The position numbers were made by a program, and so were the translations under genes. From Hyphomicrobiales bacterium (GTDB taxonomy: Bacteria; Pseudomonadota; Alphaproteobacteria; Rhizobiales; Devosiaceae), in assembly GCA_015487985.1 (NCBI GenBank), contig WFOP01000169.1:1-10900 (forward strand): a stretch of 10,900 nucleotides of DNA. Reading direction: 5' to 3'. The notes beneath the pieces were generated by a model. The model was given only the letters and a program-made list of their open reading frames with translations. It was not told where the DNA came from and searched no databases. This document shows, in pieces, positions 1 through 7,123 of the stretch (its first letter is position 1; each line of letters opens with the position of its first letter).

Positions 1-189
1 CCAATCAACACGGTGGCTGATATTTTTGCCGACCCCCAGTTTTCAGCCAGACAAATGCAGATTTCCCCCAACGGCATTCCCGGCGTCAGAACCCCGATTT
101 CCATGTCCGGGGCATCGCTGAATCTGGCCCGTTGCTCGCCAAAACTGGGCCAGCATACCAAAGACTATCTCAAAGCTAAAAAACCATAA
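1..189 (+). CDS. CaiB/BaiF (class III) CoA-transferase, C-terminal end (partial)
   Basis: This is an open frame from the first base to a TAA stop, giving the last 62 residues of a protein whose start lies outside the window. The fragment begins PINTVADIFADPQF and continues through GVRTPISMSG to PKLGQHTKDYL. Those blocks match the C-terminal end of class III CoA-transferases (formyl-CoA transferase, CaiB, alpha-methylacyl-CoA racemase group). In that family an 'AP..N...EV..DPQ' segment is followed by a 'P..S..P' strand and a final 'P.LGQHT..L' helix. Such enzymes move CoA between acyl groups in the cytoplasm; the substrate cannot be told from this piece. It shares the strand of the next gene but lies 108 bp away and has no evident link to sulfur oxidation, so it probably marks the edge of the sox locus. 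Confidence 0.82.
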   Translation, partial: PINTVADIFADPQFSARQMQISPNGIPGVRTPISMSGASLNLARCSPKLGQHTKDYLKAKKP

Positions 190-297
190 AACTCGGCCCT
201 TTTGTTCAGTTTTTCGCTGGCAAACCCGGTTTTTATGATACCATGGGCGCAAAACTGAATTGAGCGTAAAAATCATTTAGGAACAGGGCATAACCCC

Positions 298-1224
298 ATG
301 AAAATCACCCGTAGAACAATTCTTGCCGGCGGTGCCAGCACACTTGGCCTTTCCCTGATAAACCCGGCATCGGCCTGGGCCAGCACATCCATGCAACTGG
401 GCAATATTCGCATTGATACCTTGAGCGATGGCAATCTGGTTTTGCCGGGAAACCTGATTTTGGGCGACGCCCCTGTTGGTGAGGCTGACGCCATTCTTGC
501 CGCCCACGGTCTAACCCGTGAACGGTTTGAACCGGATTGCAACATCACCCTGATGCGCGACGGGGAACGCACAATTCTGTTTGACGTGGGCGCCGGTCCT
601 GATTTTCAGCAAAGCGCGGGTAAATTGGCTCAGGCACTCGAAATTGCTGAAGTGGATCCCTATGACGTCACCCATGTGGTTTTCACCCACGCCCACCCCG
701 ATCACCTTTGGGGCCTGCTGGATGATTTTGACGATCTGACCTTCCCCGAAGCCACCTATCTGATGGGCCGCGCCGAATGGGACTACTGGATTAACCCGGA
801 GACAAAAAACACCATCGCAGAATCCCGACAGTCATTTGCCGTTGGCGCACATCGGCGCCTGCTGGCTGTTGAGGATAATATAGAATTTTTTAACGATGGG
901 CAGGAAATCCTGCCCGGTGTCGCCGCCCGCGCCACTTTTGGTCACACCCCCGGACATATGGCATTTGAAATCCGCTCCGGCAGCAACGCCACCATGATTG
1001 TGGGGGATGCCATCGCCAACCACCATGTGGCCTTTGCCCGCCCCGATTGGGCTTCGGGGTCAGATCAGGATACAGATATGGGGGCCGCCACGCGCGTTGC
1101 GCTGCTCGACCAGTTGGCAGGGGAAAAAATGTCGGTTATCGGGTTCCATCTGCCAACGCCGGGCATCGGATATGTGGAAAAAGCCACTGATGGAAACGGC
1201 GGATATATGTTCGTTCCCGCCTGA
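298..1224 (+). CDS. Tat-exported metallo-beta-lactamase-fold hydrolase (SoxG/SoxH-like)
   Basis: A 308-residue protein. The N-terminus has a twin-arginine signal (MKITRRTILAGG, hydrophobic stretch, cleavage near PASAWA), implying folded export to the periplasm. The metallo-beta-lactamase signature THAHPDH is at about residues 130-136. Further likely metal ligands are the last His of GHTPGH (about 215-220), Asp in VGDA (about 237) and His in GFHLP (about 284), so the binuclear metal site looks complete. Paracoccus sox clusters end with two metallo-beta-lactamase-like genes, soxG and soxH, which are not essential for thiosulfate oxidation there. This gene is in the equivalent place next to soxF but on the opposite strand, so I do not assign either symbol. 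A purine-rich AGGG about ten bases before the ATG supports the start. Its substrate is unknown; a role in thiol or persulfide ester hydrolysis is only a guess. Confidence 0.85.
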   Translation: MKITRRTILAGGASTLGLSLINPASAWASTSMQLGNIRIDTLSDGNLVLPGNLILGDAPVGEADAILAAHGLTRERFEPDCNITLMRDGERTILFDVGAGPDFQQSAGKLAQALEIAEVDPYDVTHVVFTHAHPDHLWGLLDDFDDLTFPEATYLMGRAEWDYWINPETKNTIAESRQSFAVGAHRRLLAVEDNIEFFNDGQEILPGVAARATFGHTPGHMAFEIRSGSNATMIVGDAIANHHVAFARPDWASGSDQDTDMGAATRVALLDQLAGEKMSVIGFHLPTPGIGYVEKATDGNGGYMFVPA

Positions 1225-1231
1225 TCTGAAA

Positions 1232-1268
1232 CTGGCGGGGCAGCGCCTTAAAAGCACCCCCCCGCCGG
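1232..1268. terminator. Possible bidirectional hairpin between convergent genes
   Basis: In the 54-bp space between the converging stops of the metallo-hydrolase gene and soxF, GGCGGGG (1234-1240) can pair with CCCCGCC (1260-1266). A flanking G-U and C-G pair extends the stem to nine pairs around a 19-nt loop. Its position suggests transcription ends here from both sides. There is no clear U-tract on either strand, so it is not a canonical intrinsic terminator. Confidence 0.4.
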
Positions 1269-1278
1269 CAAACATTAT

Positions 1279-2547
1279 TTAGCCGAACATGTCGGCTGAA
1301 ATGCCGTCATACCAGCCTTCAGACTCTTCGTAAGTCTGCTTGCGAACTTCGTCGCTTTCACCGGTCTGAGAGATAAAGCCATCAATTTTGGTGATTTTGT
1401 CTTCACCCGCTTCATAGCTGGCCCCAACCTTGATGCCGTCATTCGTGCCAACCAGTGACCAACATGTGTTGGAATAGCGCGCCGGGAAGATTTGGCTTCC
1501 GGTGAGTTGCCCACGAATATTATTGGCAACAACCTTGGCCTGGCTGTTGGCGGAGAAGCCGGACTTGGGCATGTCACCCTGCTGACTTGAATCGCCAAGA
1601 ACATGCACGTTCGGATCGAGGCGGCTGGTCATTGCGGTCGGTTCAACCGGTGCCCAGTTGCCTTCTGTCAGCCCTGCCTGTTCGCAGATATGTCCAGCCT
1701 TCATGGCGGGAATGACGTTACACACGTCAACCTTTTCAATCTCTCCGTCAACGCTCACTTCCATGGTGTCGGGGTTTACCGAAACATTTCCGCCACCAAA
1801 GTCAGGTCCGACCCATTCGATCATGCCGTCATAATGGTCGCCCCAGGCTTCCTGGAACAATGCCATCTTGGAGAATTTTTCTTTCGGGTCAAGAATGAGA
1901 ATCTTGGCCGTTGGATTGATCTGCTTGAGACGGTGCGCAACCATGGAAATCCGCTCATAGGGTCCTGGAGGACAACGGAAAGGATTGGGGGGCGCAACCA
2001 TGGCATAGGTGCCCCCTTCAGGCATGGCTTCAATCTGGGCTTTGAGCAGTTGAGACTGTGAACCGGCCTTATAGGCGTGGGGCATCTTGTTTTGAGAAGC
2101 GGTGCTCCAGCCTTCAACAGCTCCCTCGATAAAATCAATGCCCGGTGACAGAACAAGTTTGTCATAGGCCATTGAGCCGCCGCTCGCCAGTGATACGGTT
2201 CTGGCTTCACGATCCACACCTGTCACCCAGTCATGCACGACATTTACGCCAAAATCAGACGCCAATGTGCCATAGCTGTGTCCAAGGCTTTCAAACTCTC
2301 TGAAACCGCCAAGATACAGATTAGAGAAAAAGCAGGTATAATATCTGCGTGTTGGCTCGATCAGTGTGACATCAATTGCCCCCCCTGAATCTTTACCAAG
2401 ATAGTGTGCAACGGTCGCGCCACCCGCGCCCCCGCCAACAACCACCACCTTCGGGCGACCATGGGCAGCACCCAAAACCGCAGGCGCAGAAAGCGTTGCC
2501 GAAGCTGCCGCTGCTGTGCCAATGAAAGTCCTTCTGTTAATTTTCAT
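1279..2547 (-). CDS. soxF: SoxF, flavocytochrome c sulfide dehydrogenase flavoprotein subunit
   Basis: A 422-residue FAD protein. A Tat signal (MKINRRTFIGTAAAA, cleavage near VLGAA) precedes the Rossmann dinucleotide motif VVVVGGGAGGATVA (residues 34-47). The family's three key cysteines are all visible. Cys72 in RRYYTCFFSN corresponds to the covalent 8-alpha-cysteinyl FAD site. Cys192 in NPFRCPPGPYERI and Cys362 in YSNTCWSLV form the redox disulfide that attacks sulfide. PMPKSGFSANSQ near 326-336 is the conserved C-terminal FAD segment. The protein acts in the periplasm, oxidising sulfide and passing electrons to SoxE. The ATG at 2547 is preferred because it follows AGGGAAAG and begins the Tat signal; a longer frame upstream would run into soxE. 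It lies 25 bp after soxE and is the last gene of the minus-strand operon. Confidence 0.95.
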   Translation of the reverse strand: MKINRRTFIGTAAAASATLSAPAVLGAAHGRPKVVVVGGGAGGATVAHYLGKDSGGAIDVTLIEPTRRYYTCFFSNLYLGGFREFESLGHSYGTLASDFGVNVVHDWVTGVDREARTVSLASGGSMAYDKLVLSPGIDFIEGAVEGWSTASQNKMPHAYKAGSQSQLLKAQIEAMPEGGTYAMVAPPNPFRCPPGPYERISMVAHRLKQINPTAKILILDPKEKFSKMALFQEAWGDHYDGMIEWVGPDFGGGNVSVNPDTMEVSVDGEIEKVDVCNVIPAMKAGHICEQAGLTEGNWAPVEPTAMTSRLDPNVHVLGDSSQQGDMPKSGFSANSQAKVVANNIRGQLTGSQIFPARYSNTCWSLVGTNDGIKVGASYEAGEDKITKIDGFISQTGESDEVRKQTYEESEGWYDGISADMFG

Positions 2548-2572
2548 AGTCTTTCCCTTTTGTTTTGACCCC

Positions 2573-3295
2573 TTATTCAAGGTCCTTATAGTACGCTGCC
2601 AAGGCAGCGATCTCATCGTCCGTTAGTCGCTTGGCCATCATTTCCATGACGGGATGTTCGCGAATGCCGGACTTGTACGCGTGAAGCGCAATTACAAAAT
2701 CTTCAACCGGCCAGTTGGTAATGGCCGGTATGCCATCATTGGCGCCACTGTCCTGATGGCACCCTGCACATTCCCCCGAAAGGTATTCCCCATATGCCGG
2801 GTCCCCCACGATGGCCAGAACTGCGGGGTCCAGATCATGATCGGCGCCAACAACCCGCGGGGTTGCTTCGGGAATGTCTGAAGGATTATCCGAATATTGC
2901 TGCAAATAGGCAAGCAGGTCGGTTCTGTCCTGTTCATCTTTCATCCCGCGAAAACTCATGCGTGTTCTGCTCACCAGAATTCGCGGGTCCTCGATGAACG
3001 CATCGAGTTTTTCCCGCGTCCACACCAGGCCATCCGCACTGGCCCGTTTCATGCCATTGGAATAACGATAGCCCTCCACGGTTCCCGCAGGCCGATCAAA
3101 TATCCCGTTCAATTGCGGCCCAATCCGGTTAACAGCTCCCTCGCCAACCTGATGACACCCAATACACTTGCCATACAAAGCCTCCCCCCGTTCAATATCG
3201 CCGGCCCCCAAAGCCGGCGCACCGAACATGAGCACGGCACTTGCCAAAAATACTGATCTGATGGATTTCCCTGTCTGTCTTTTCTTGCCTGTCAT
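2573..3295 (-). CDS. soxE: SoxE, dihaem c-type cytochrome (electron acceptor of SoxF)
   Basis: A 240-residue exported cytochrome. After a basic N-terminus and hydrophobic signal (cleavage near APALGA, about residue 30) come two cytochrome c domains. The first has CIGCH at 44-48 with TRMSF (Met113) as likely axial ligand and resembles cytochrome c2/c550. The second has CAGCH at 176-180 with a methionine around 217-220 (HPVMEMM). This two-domain form matches SoxE and the haem subunit of flavocytochrome c sulfide dehydrogenases. It would take electrons from SoxF in the periplasm. The ATG at 3295 shares its A with the TGA of soxD (TGATG), suggesting translational coupling. A TTG three bases earlier is in frame but less likely. 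SoxE is not required for thiosulfate oxidation in Paracoccus as far as known, so sulfide is its likely use. Confidence 0.93.
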   Translation of the reverse strand: MTGKKRQTGKSIRSVFLASAVLMFGAPALGAGDIERGEALYGKCIGCHQVGEGAVNRIGPQLNGIFDRPAGTVEGYRYSNGMKRASADGLVWTREKLDAFIEDPRILVSRTRMSFRGMKDEQDRTDLLAYLQQYSDNPSDIPEATPRVVGADHDLDPAVLAIVGDPAYGEYLSGECAGCHQDSGANDGIPAITNWPVEDFVIALHAYKSGIREHPVMEMMAKRLTDDEIAALAAYYKDLE

Positions 3296-3945
3296 CAATT
3301 GGTCCCTGGTGTTATGTCTAAAAGTTCGGCTCTGCTTGTGATTTCAACGCCCTCTTTGCATGCACGCATACAAGGCTCACCGGAAAATAATGGCAATTCG
3401 GTTATAGCACGATCATCGAGGAAAAAGTTCCCCTCATTGGGCAATGAATTTTCTAAAAAATTCTGCGCGCTAAGCATATAATCCTCATCCACCAGATCAT
3501 TCAGGTATAAAATATAGGCGGTGATCGCATAAAGATCATCACTGCTGAAAGAGCGCGCATCCCCATAGGGCATGGTGCGCCCGATATAATCAAACACCCC
3601 GGTCAGATAAGGCCAATAGGAGCCAACCGTTTTAACGGGGTCCTCATCTGAAAGAGACCCCTCACCTCCCGCAAGCGCGGGAAAGCGCCCCACCGCCTCG
3701 CCAAAATCCCCGTGGCATGACGCACAGCTCTCAAAATAGATTTCTTCACCCCTTAACACGCTGCCGCTCCCCGCCGGCAGCCCTTGCCCGTCCGCTCGCA
3801 CATCCGTATTCCACGCCGCAATTTCTTCCCCATGGGCCAGCCGCCCCAAGCCATAACCGGCGCTGCCCGCATAAGCGCCCGCCACAAACCCGGTGCCGGC
3901 AACAACTCCTAAAAAAGCGAAGGAAACTCTGGCCAAACGGGTCAT
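3295..3945 (-). CDS. soxD: SoxD, short c-type cytochrome subunit of sulfane dehydrogenase SoxCD
   Basis: A 216-residue secreted cytochrome with an uncleaved or signal hydrophobic segment at residues 5-28. It contains the SoxD blocks DVRADGQGLPAGSGSV (48-63), the haem site ESCASCHGDFGEAVGRFPALAGG (CASCH 74-78), TVGSYWPYLTGVFDYI (107-121), the axial-ligand loop RTMPYGD (Met125) and LYAITAYILYLND (138-150). A C-terminal CMRACKEGVEITSRA (192-206) is also conserved. It accepts the electrons released when SoxC oxidises cysteine-bound sulfane sulfur. Only one CxxCH is present; the Paracoccus protein is longer and dihaem, so this is the short form. The start is uncertain. The ATG at 3945 follows GAGA with a good spacing, but in-frame ATGs at 3987 and 4002 would overlap the end of soxC. 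Confidence 0.92.
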   Translation of the reverse strand: MTRLARVSFAFLGVVAGTGFVAGAYAGSAGYGLGRLAHGEEIAAWNTDVRADGQGLPAGSGSVLRGEEIYFESCASCHGDFGEAVGRFPALAGGEGSLSDEDPVKTVGSYWPYLTGVFDYIGRTMPYGDARSFSSDDLYAITAYILYLNDLVDEDYMLSAQNFLENSLPNEGNFFLDDRAITELPLFSGEPCMRACKEGVEITSRAELLDITPGTN

Positions 3946-3970
3946 TTTTTTCTCAGAACGATTAGCCCCA

Positions 3971-5269
3971 TCAGGAGACTTCAACATTTTCAACCCCCCC
4001 ATCCGGATTAACCAACCATGTCTGTATGCCGTTATTATGATAAACCGAGTTTTTCCCGCGAATGGCCCGCAATGCGTCTTTTGTGGGTTGCACATATCCG
4101 GTGCTGTCAATGGCGCGGCTTTGCAGCAACAGGTCCGAACCGTCCCAATCAAATTCAAAATAAAACCGGTGCATGGACTTATCCAGACTGGGGCCGGACA
4201 AACGGGCCGTATGCCAGTTGATCCCCCCGTCAAGTGATACATCCACCCGCGCGATTGTGCCCCGGCCTGACCATGCAACCCCGTTCAAAACGGTCTGCCC
4301 GCGCCCATGGGTAAGGGGCGCTTGTGGTGAGGGATTGGTAATGACTGATTTTGCGTCCAATTCCCAGGTAAACCGGCGCGCGCGCCCGTCCGCCATCAAA
4401 TCGGTATAACGGCTGGTTTCTTCGCGATGATGCCAGGGACGGTCCCCCACCTCAATCCGGCGCAACCATTTGATCCACATATTGCCTTCCCAGCCCGGCA
4501 CCACCAGCCGCACCGGATATCCCTGTTCCGCGCGCAGGGCCTCCCCATTCATCTTGAAAGCCACAAGGCAATCATCCAGCGCTTTTTCCATGGGCAGCGA
4601 GCGGGTCATCCCCGCCGCATCGGCCCCCTCCACCAACAGCCAGCTGGCATTGGTCTTGATCCCCGCCTCTTCAAGGATCAACCGCAACGGCACCCCGGTA
4701 TACATCACATTGTGAATCATGCCGTGGGTAAACTGGACGCCGTTCATCTGCGCCCCGTTCCACTCCATGCCCGAATTGGCCACGCACTCAAGAAAATACA
4801 CGTGATTTTCACGGGGAAACCGCATCAGGTCTTCAAGGGTAAATACCAGCTCACGCTCCACCAGCCCGTTAATCATCAAACGGTATTTTGCCGGATCAAT
4901 TTCTGCCACCCCGGAATGATGGCGCTCAAAACACAGGCCATTGGGAGTAATAATGCCATCGAGCTGATGCAAGGGGGTGAAGTTGATCGAAGAAACAGTG
5001 TCCGCCGTCAACCAGGGAACATTGCGCCGCTGAACCGCCACTTCATAAGGCGAAGGCAGGCCATAGGGCGCCGCATCCACACCGGCCCCGAACCGAGTAT
5101 CCCAGGGTTGTTTGTCAACAATTGCAGGATCCGCCCCGGACGAAGCCAACGCGTGTGTGGCCGCAACACTTGAAGCTGCAACACTTCCCCCCGCCAACAG
5201 CGCGCCGCGCAGGAATTTCCTGCGCGTTGGTTTTTTTCCTTTGAAATATTTGATATTCTCAAGGTCCAT
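3971..5269 (-). CDS. soxC: SoxC, molybdenum-cofactor sulfane dehydrogenase subunit
   Basis: A 432-residue member of the sulfite oxidase family. The N-terminus has a Tat signal with a long basic region (KKPTRRKFLRGALLAGG, residues 12-28), as expected for a cofactor-loaded periplasmic enzyme. The molybdopterin domain carries FERHHSG (114-120) and YFLECVANSG (158-167), where Cys162 is the expected molybdenum ligand. The C-terminal immunoglobulin-like dimerisation domain includes the 'RVDVSLDGGINW' block. With SoxD it oxidises the sulfane sulfur on SoxY, a six-electron step that lets the pathway reach sulfate without sulfur globules. I chose the ATG at 5269. The Shine-Dalgarno AGGAGAG overlaps the soxB TAG stop 20 bp upstream, a little farther than usual. 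A run of seven G (minus strand, 3994-4000) lies eight codons from the stop. Confidence 0.95.
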   Translation of the reverse strand: MDLENIKYFKGKKPTRRKFLRGALLAGGSVAASSVAATHALASSGADPAIVDKQPWDTRFGAGVDAAPYGLPSPYEVAVQRRNVPWLTADTVSSINFTPLHQLDGIITPNGLCFERHHSGVAEIDPAKYRLMINGLVERELVFTLEDLMRFPRENHVYFLECVANSGMEWNGAQMNGVQFTHGMIHNVMYTGVPLRLILEEAGIKTNASWLLVEGADAAGMTRSLPMEKALDDCLVAFKMNGEALRAEQGYPVRLVVPGWEGNMWIKWLRRIEVGDRPWHHREETSRYTDLMADGRARRFTWELDAKSVITNPSPQAPLTHGRGQTVLNGVAWSGRGTIARVDVSLDGGINWHTARLSGPSLDKSMHRFYFEFDWDGSDLLLQSRAIDSTGYVQPTKDALRAIRGKNSVYHNNGIQTWLVNPDGGVENVEVS

Positions 5270-5288
5270 ACGCGCGCCAGGCTCTCTC

Positions 5289-6983
5289 CTAGGTTCCAAC
5301 CACCTGAACGGACTGGTTCGGATCAATATTTATTTCACCCTTGCGGGCAATATAACTTTCCAGAACGTCCCAGATTGGTGGGCCTTCGGTTTCTTCGTTT
5401 ACACTGGCCCAACCGGCCACCACATATGTCTTGGCCGGGTCAATCAGCTCGCCGGTTTTCAACAATGTCATTTCCGTAATCCGCTCGCCCTGTTTTTTAC
5501 CAACGTCAATACGATATCCCATGCCCCCGACACGAACCATATCCCCGCCCTGTTGATAATAGGGGTCCGGATTAAACAGGTTGTCCGCAACATCTTCCAA
5601 AATCAAATGCAGTAATTCCCCTGTCATTTCAGAACGATAGGCTTCGGGATAGGACATGGCGGTAGCATTGAAAATATCTTCGCGGGTAATATCCTGCCCC
5701 GGCAAAAGCGATGCCCCCCACCTGAAACCGGGCGACAGGGAAATATCGGCTTCGCGCTCCTCGATCAGCGCATTGCAGATCACATCATCCCATGTGCCGT
5801 TGAAATTCCCGCGCCGATACAAAAGCGAACCCGTGGTGCCAATAACCTCGGTTAGCTCATCCTCAAAAGGCGCACGTTCATTGGCCACCAGCGCACTCAT
5901 TTCCGCATCCGGCTCAATCACGTCTGAAAAAATCGGGATAAGTTTATGATTGATCCCCTTGAGTTCGCCTTCACGCACATCAAGATCCAGACGGGACACG
6001 AATTTTCCGTGACTGCCGCTGGCAATCAGATAGGTCTTGTTGACCAGAACCGGCTCCGGTATAGCATCATGGGTATGCCCGGTAAGAATAATGTCGATCC
6101 CGTCAATTTCTCCGGCCAGTTTACGGTCCACATCAAACCCGTTATGGGACAACAAAACCACCAGTTCAGCCCCCGCAGCGCGCACTTCGGCCACAACCTC
6201 GGCCATGCGTTCCTGACGCACACCAAAGCTCAGGTCAGGGAACATCCAGCCCGGATTCGCAATGGGCATATAGGGAAAGGCCTGTCCGATAACGGCAATC
6301 TTTGTGCCCCCGCGCTCAAACATCTCATAGGGTTCAAACGCCGGCTCATCCCATTCGCGATCAAAAATGTTGGCCCCCAAAAACGGGAAATTCAACTCGT
6401 TTTCAACAATGTCCATCACCCGGTCGATCCCAAGGGTAAATTCCCAATGGGACACCATGGCATCGGTGCCAATGGCATTAAACGCATTGACCATATCCTG
6501 ACCCTGCGTGCGCAAGGCAGTCATACTGCCCTGCCATGTATCGCCCCCGTCCAGCACCAGCGCATCGGGCCGGTCCGCCCTGATGGATTTCACCACCGTG
6601 GCAATTCTGTCCATTCCCCCCATTTTTCCATAGGCCTGAGCCAGTGCGGAAAAATCAGTATAGGTCAGCGCATAATCCATTGCCGAGCCTTGTTCGATGC
6701 CAAAGCTCTGCAAAAAATCATTACCGGTAATGTGAGGGGGAATACCCCGCACATCCCCAACCCCGATATTAAACTCCGGCTCGCGGAAAAAGGTTGGCAT
6801 GAGTTGGGCATGAATATCAGTAATATGAACCAGGGTTACATTGCCCGATGTATCAAAATCCAACAGGTCGTTCTGTGTCAGGCGCTGTTGCGCTGCCAGA
6901 CGGCTCCAATTGCCAAATCCCGCCCCGCCATACAACGCAGAGGTTGCCAGCGCGACTTGCATAAAATGACGACGTGAGATCAT
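5289..6983 (-). CDS. soxB: SoxB, thiosulfohydrolase (S-sulfo-cysteine hydrolase)
   Basis: A 564-residue protein of the 5'-nucleotidase/calcineurin-like phosphoesterase family with the usual SoxB length. It begins with a Tat signal (MISRRHFMQVALATSAL). Dimetal-site motifs follow in order: HITDIHAQ (53-60; Asp56, His58), LDGGDTWQG (144-152; Asp148), SHWEFTLG (178-185), LLSHNG (277-282; His280) and TGHTHD (301-306). The C-terminal nucleotidase-like domain shapes the substrate pocket. In the periplasm it uses two manganese ions to hydrolyse sulfate from the S-sulfonate on the SoxY carrier. The ATG at 6983 has GAGGAA eight to nine bases upstream. The more usual SoxB motif here is GHWEFT; this copy has serine in the first place. 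It begins the soxBCDEF block, after a 140-bp gap from soxA that contains a hairpin. Confidence 0.97.
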   Translation of the reverse strand: MISRRHFMQVALATSALYGGAGFGNWSRLAAQQRLTQNDLLDFDTSGNVTLVHITDIHAQLMPTFFREPEFNIGVGDVRGIPPHITGNDFLQSFGIEQGSAMDYALTYTDFSALAQAYGKMGGMDRIATVVKSIRADRPDALVLDGGDTWQGSMTALRTQGQDMVNAFNAIGTDAMVSHWEFTLGIDRVMDIVENELNFPFLGANIFDREWDEPAFEPYEMFERGGTKIAVIGQAFPYMPIANPGWMFPDLSFGVRQERMAEVVAEVRAAGAELVVLLSHNGFDVDRKLAGEIDGIDIILTGHTHDAIPEPVLVNKTYLIASGSHGKFVSRLDLDVREGELKGINHKLIPIFSDVIEPDAEMSALVANERAPFEDELTEVIGTTGSLLYRRGNFNGTWDDVICNALIEEREADISLSPGFRWGASLLPGQDITREDIFNATAMSYPEAYRSEMTGELLHLILEDVADNLFNPDPYYQQGGDMVRVGGMGYRIDVGKKQGERITEMTLLKTGELIDPAKTYVVAGWASVNEETEGPPIWDVLESYIARKGEINIDPNQSVQVVGT

Positions 6984-7058
6984 AAAACCATTCCTCGCAT
7001 AACTTGCGTATTTTATAAAAACCTGCGCAACTCAAAAGCCGGGCACATTTATGAAACC

Positions 7059-7083
7059 GCCCGGGAAAACAACATTCCCGGGC
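7059..7083 (-). other. GC-rich hairpin in the soxA-soxB intercistronic gap
   Basis: A perfect nine-base inverted repeat, GCCCGGGAA (7059-7067) and TTCCCGGGC (7075-7083), is separated by a 7-nt loop. It lies about 40 bp after the soxA stop and 76 bp before the soxB start in the direction of transcription. The minus-strand RNA has no U-tract after the stem (it continues GGTTTCATAAATG), so a strong intrinsic terminator is unlikely. An mRNA-stabilising or attenuating element that separates expression of soxXYZA from soxBCDEF fits better. Confidence 0.6.
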
Positions 7084-7123
7084 ATGGCCTCAACAGCAAA
7101 CGTCCCATATTTGCCAGTTTTTA

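Noticed and set aside
234-239. TATGAT as -10 of a promoter for the metallo-hydrolase gene
   Set aside because: No acceptable -35 lies 16-18 bp upstream (TTTTCG at 17 bp), so the promoter is not supported.
3296-3298. TTG start for soxE
   Set aside because: The ATG directly after it overlaps the soxD stop as TGATG, a common coupling arrangement.
4427-5173. A 248-codon open frame on the plus strand opposite soxC
   Set aside because: Antisense to an intact soxC, with His/Pro-rich composition and no family motifs.
5946-6977. A 343-codon open frame on the plus strand opposite soxB
   Set aside because: It lies wholly antisense to soxB, which has all catalytic motifs. The translation has no recognisable domain and reflects codon bias of the true gene.
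7011-7020. TTTTATAAAA palindrome upstream of soxB as a promoter or operator
   Set aside because: It is short and AT-rich; the TAAAAT in it has no good -35 at proper spacing.
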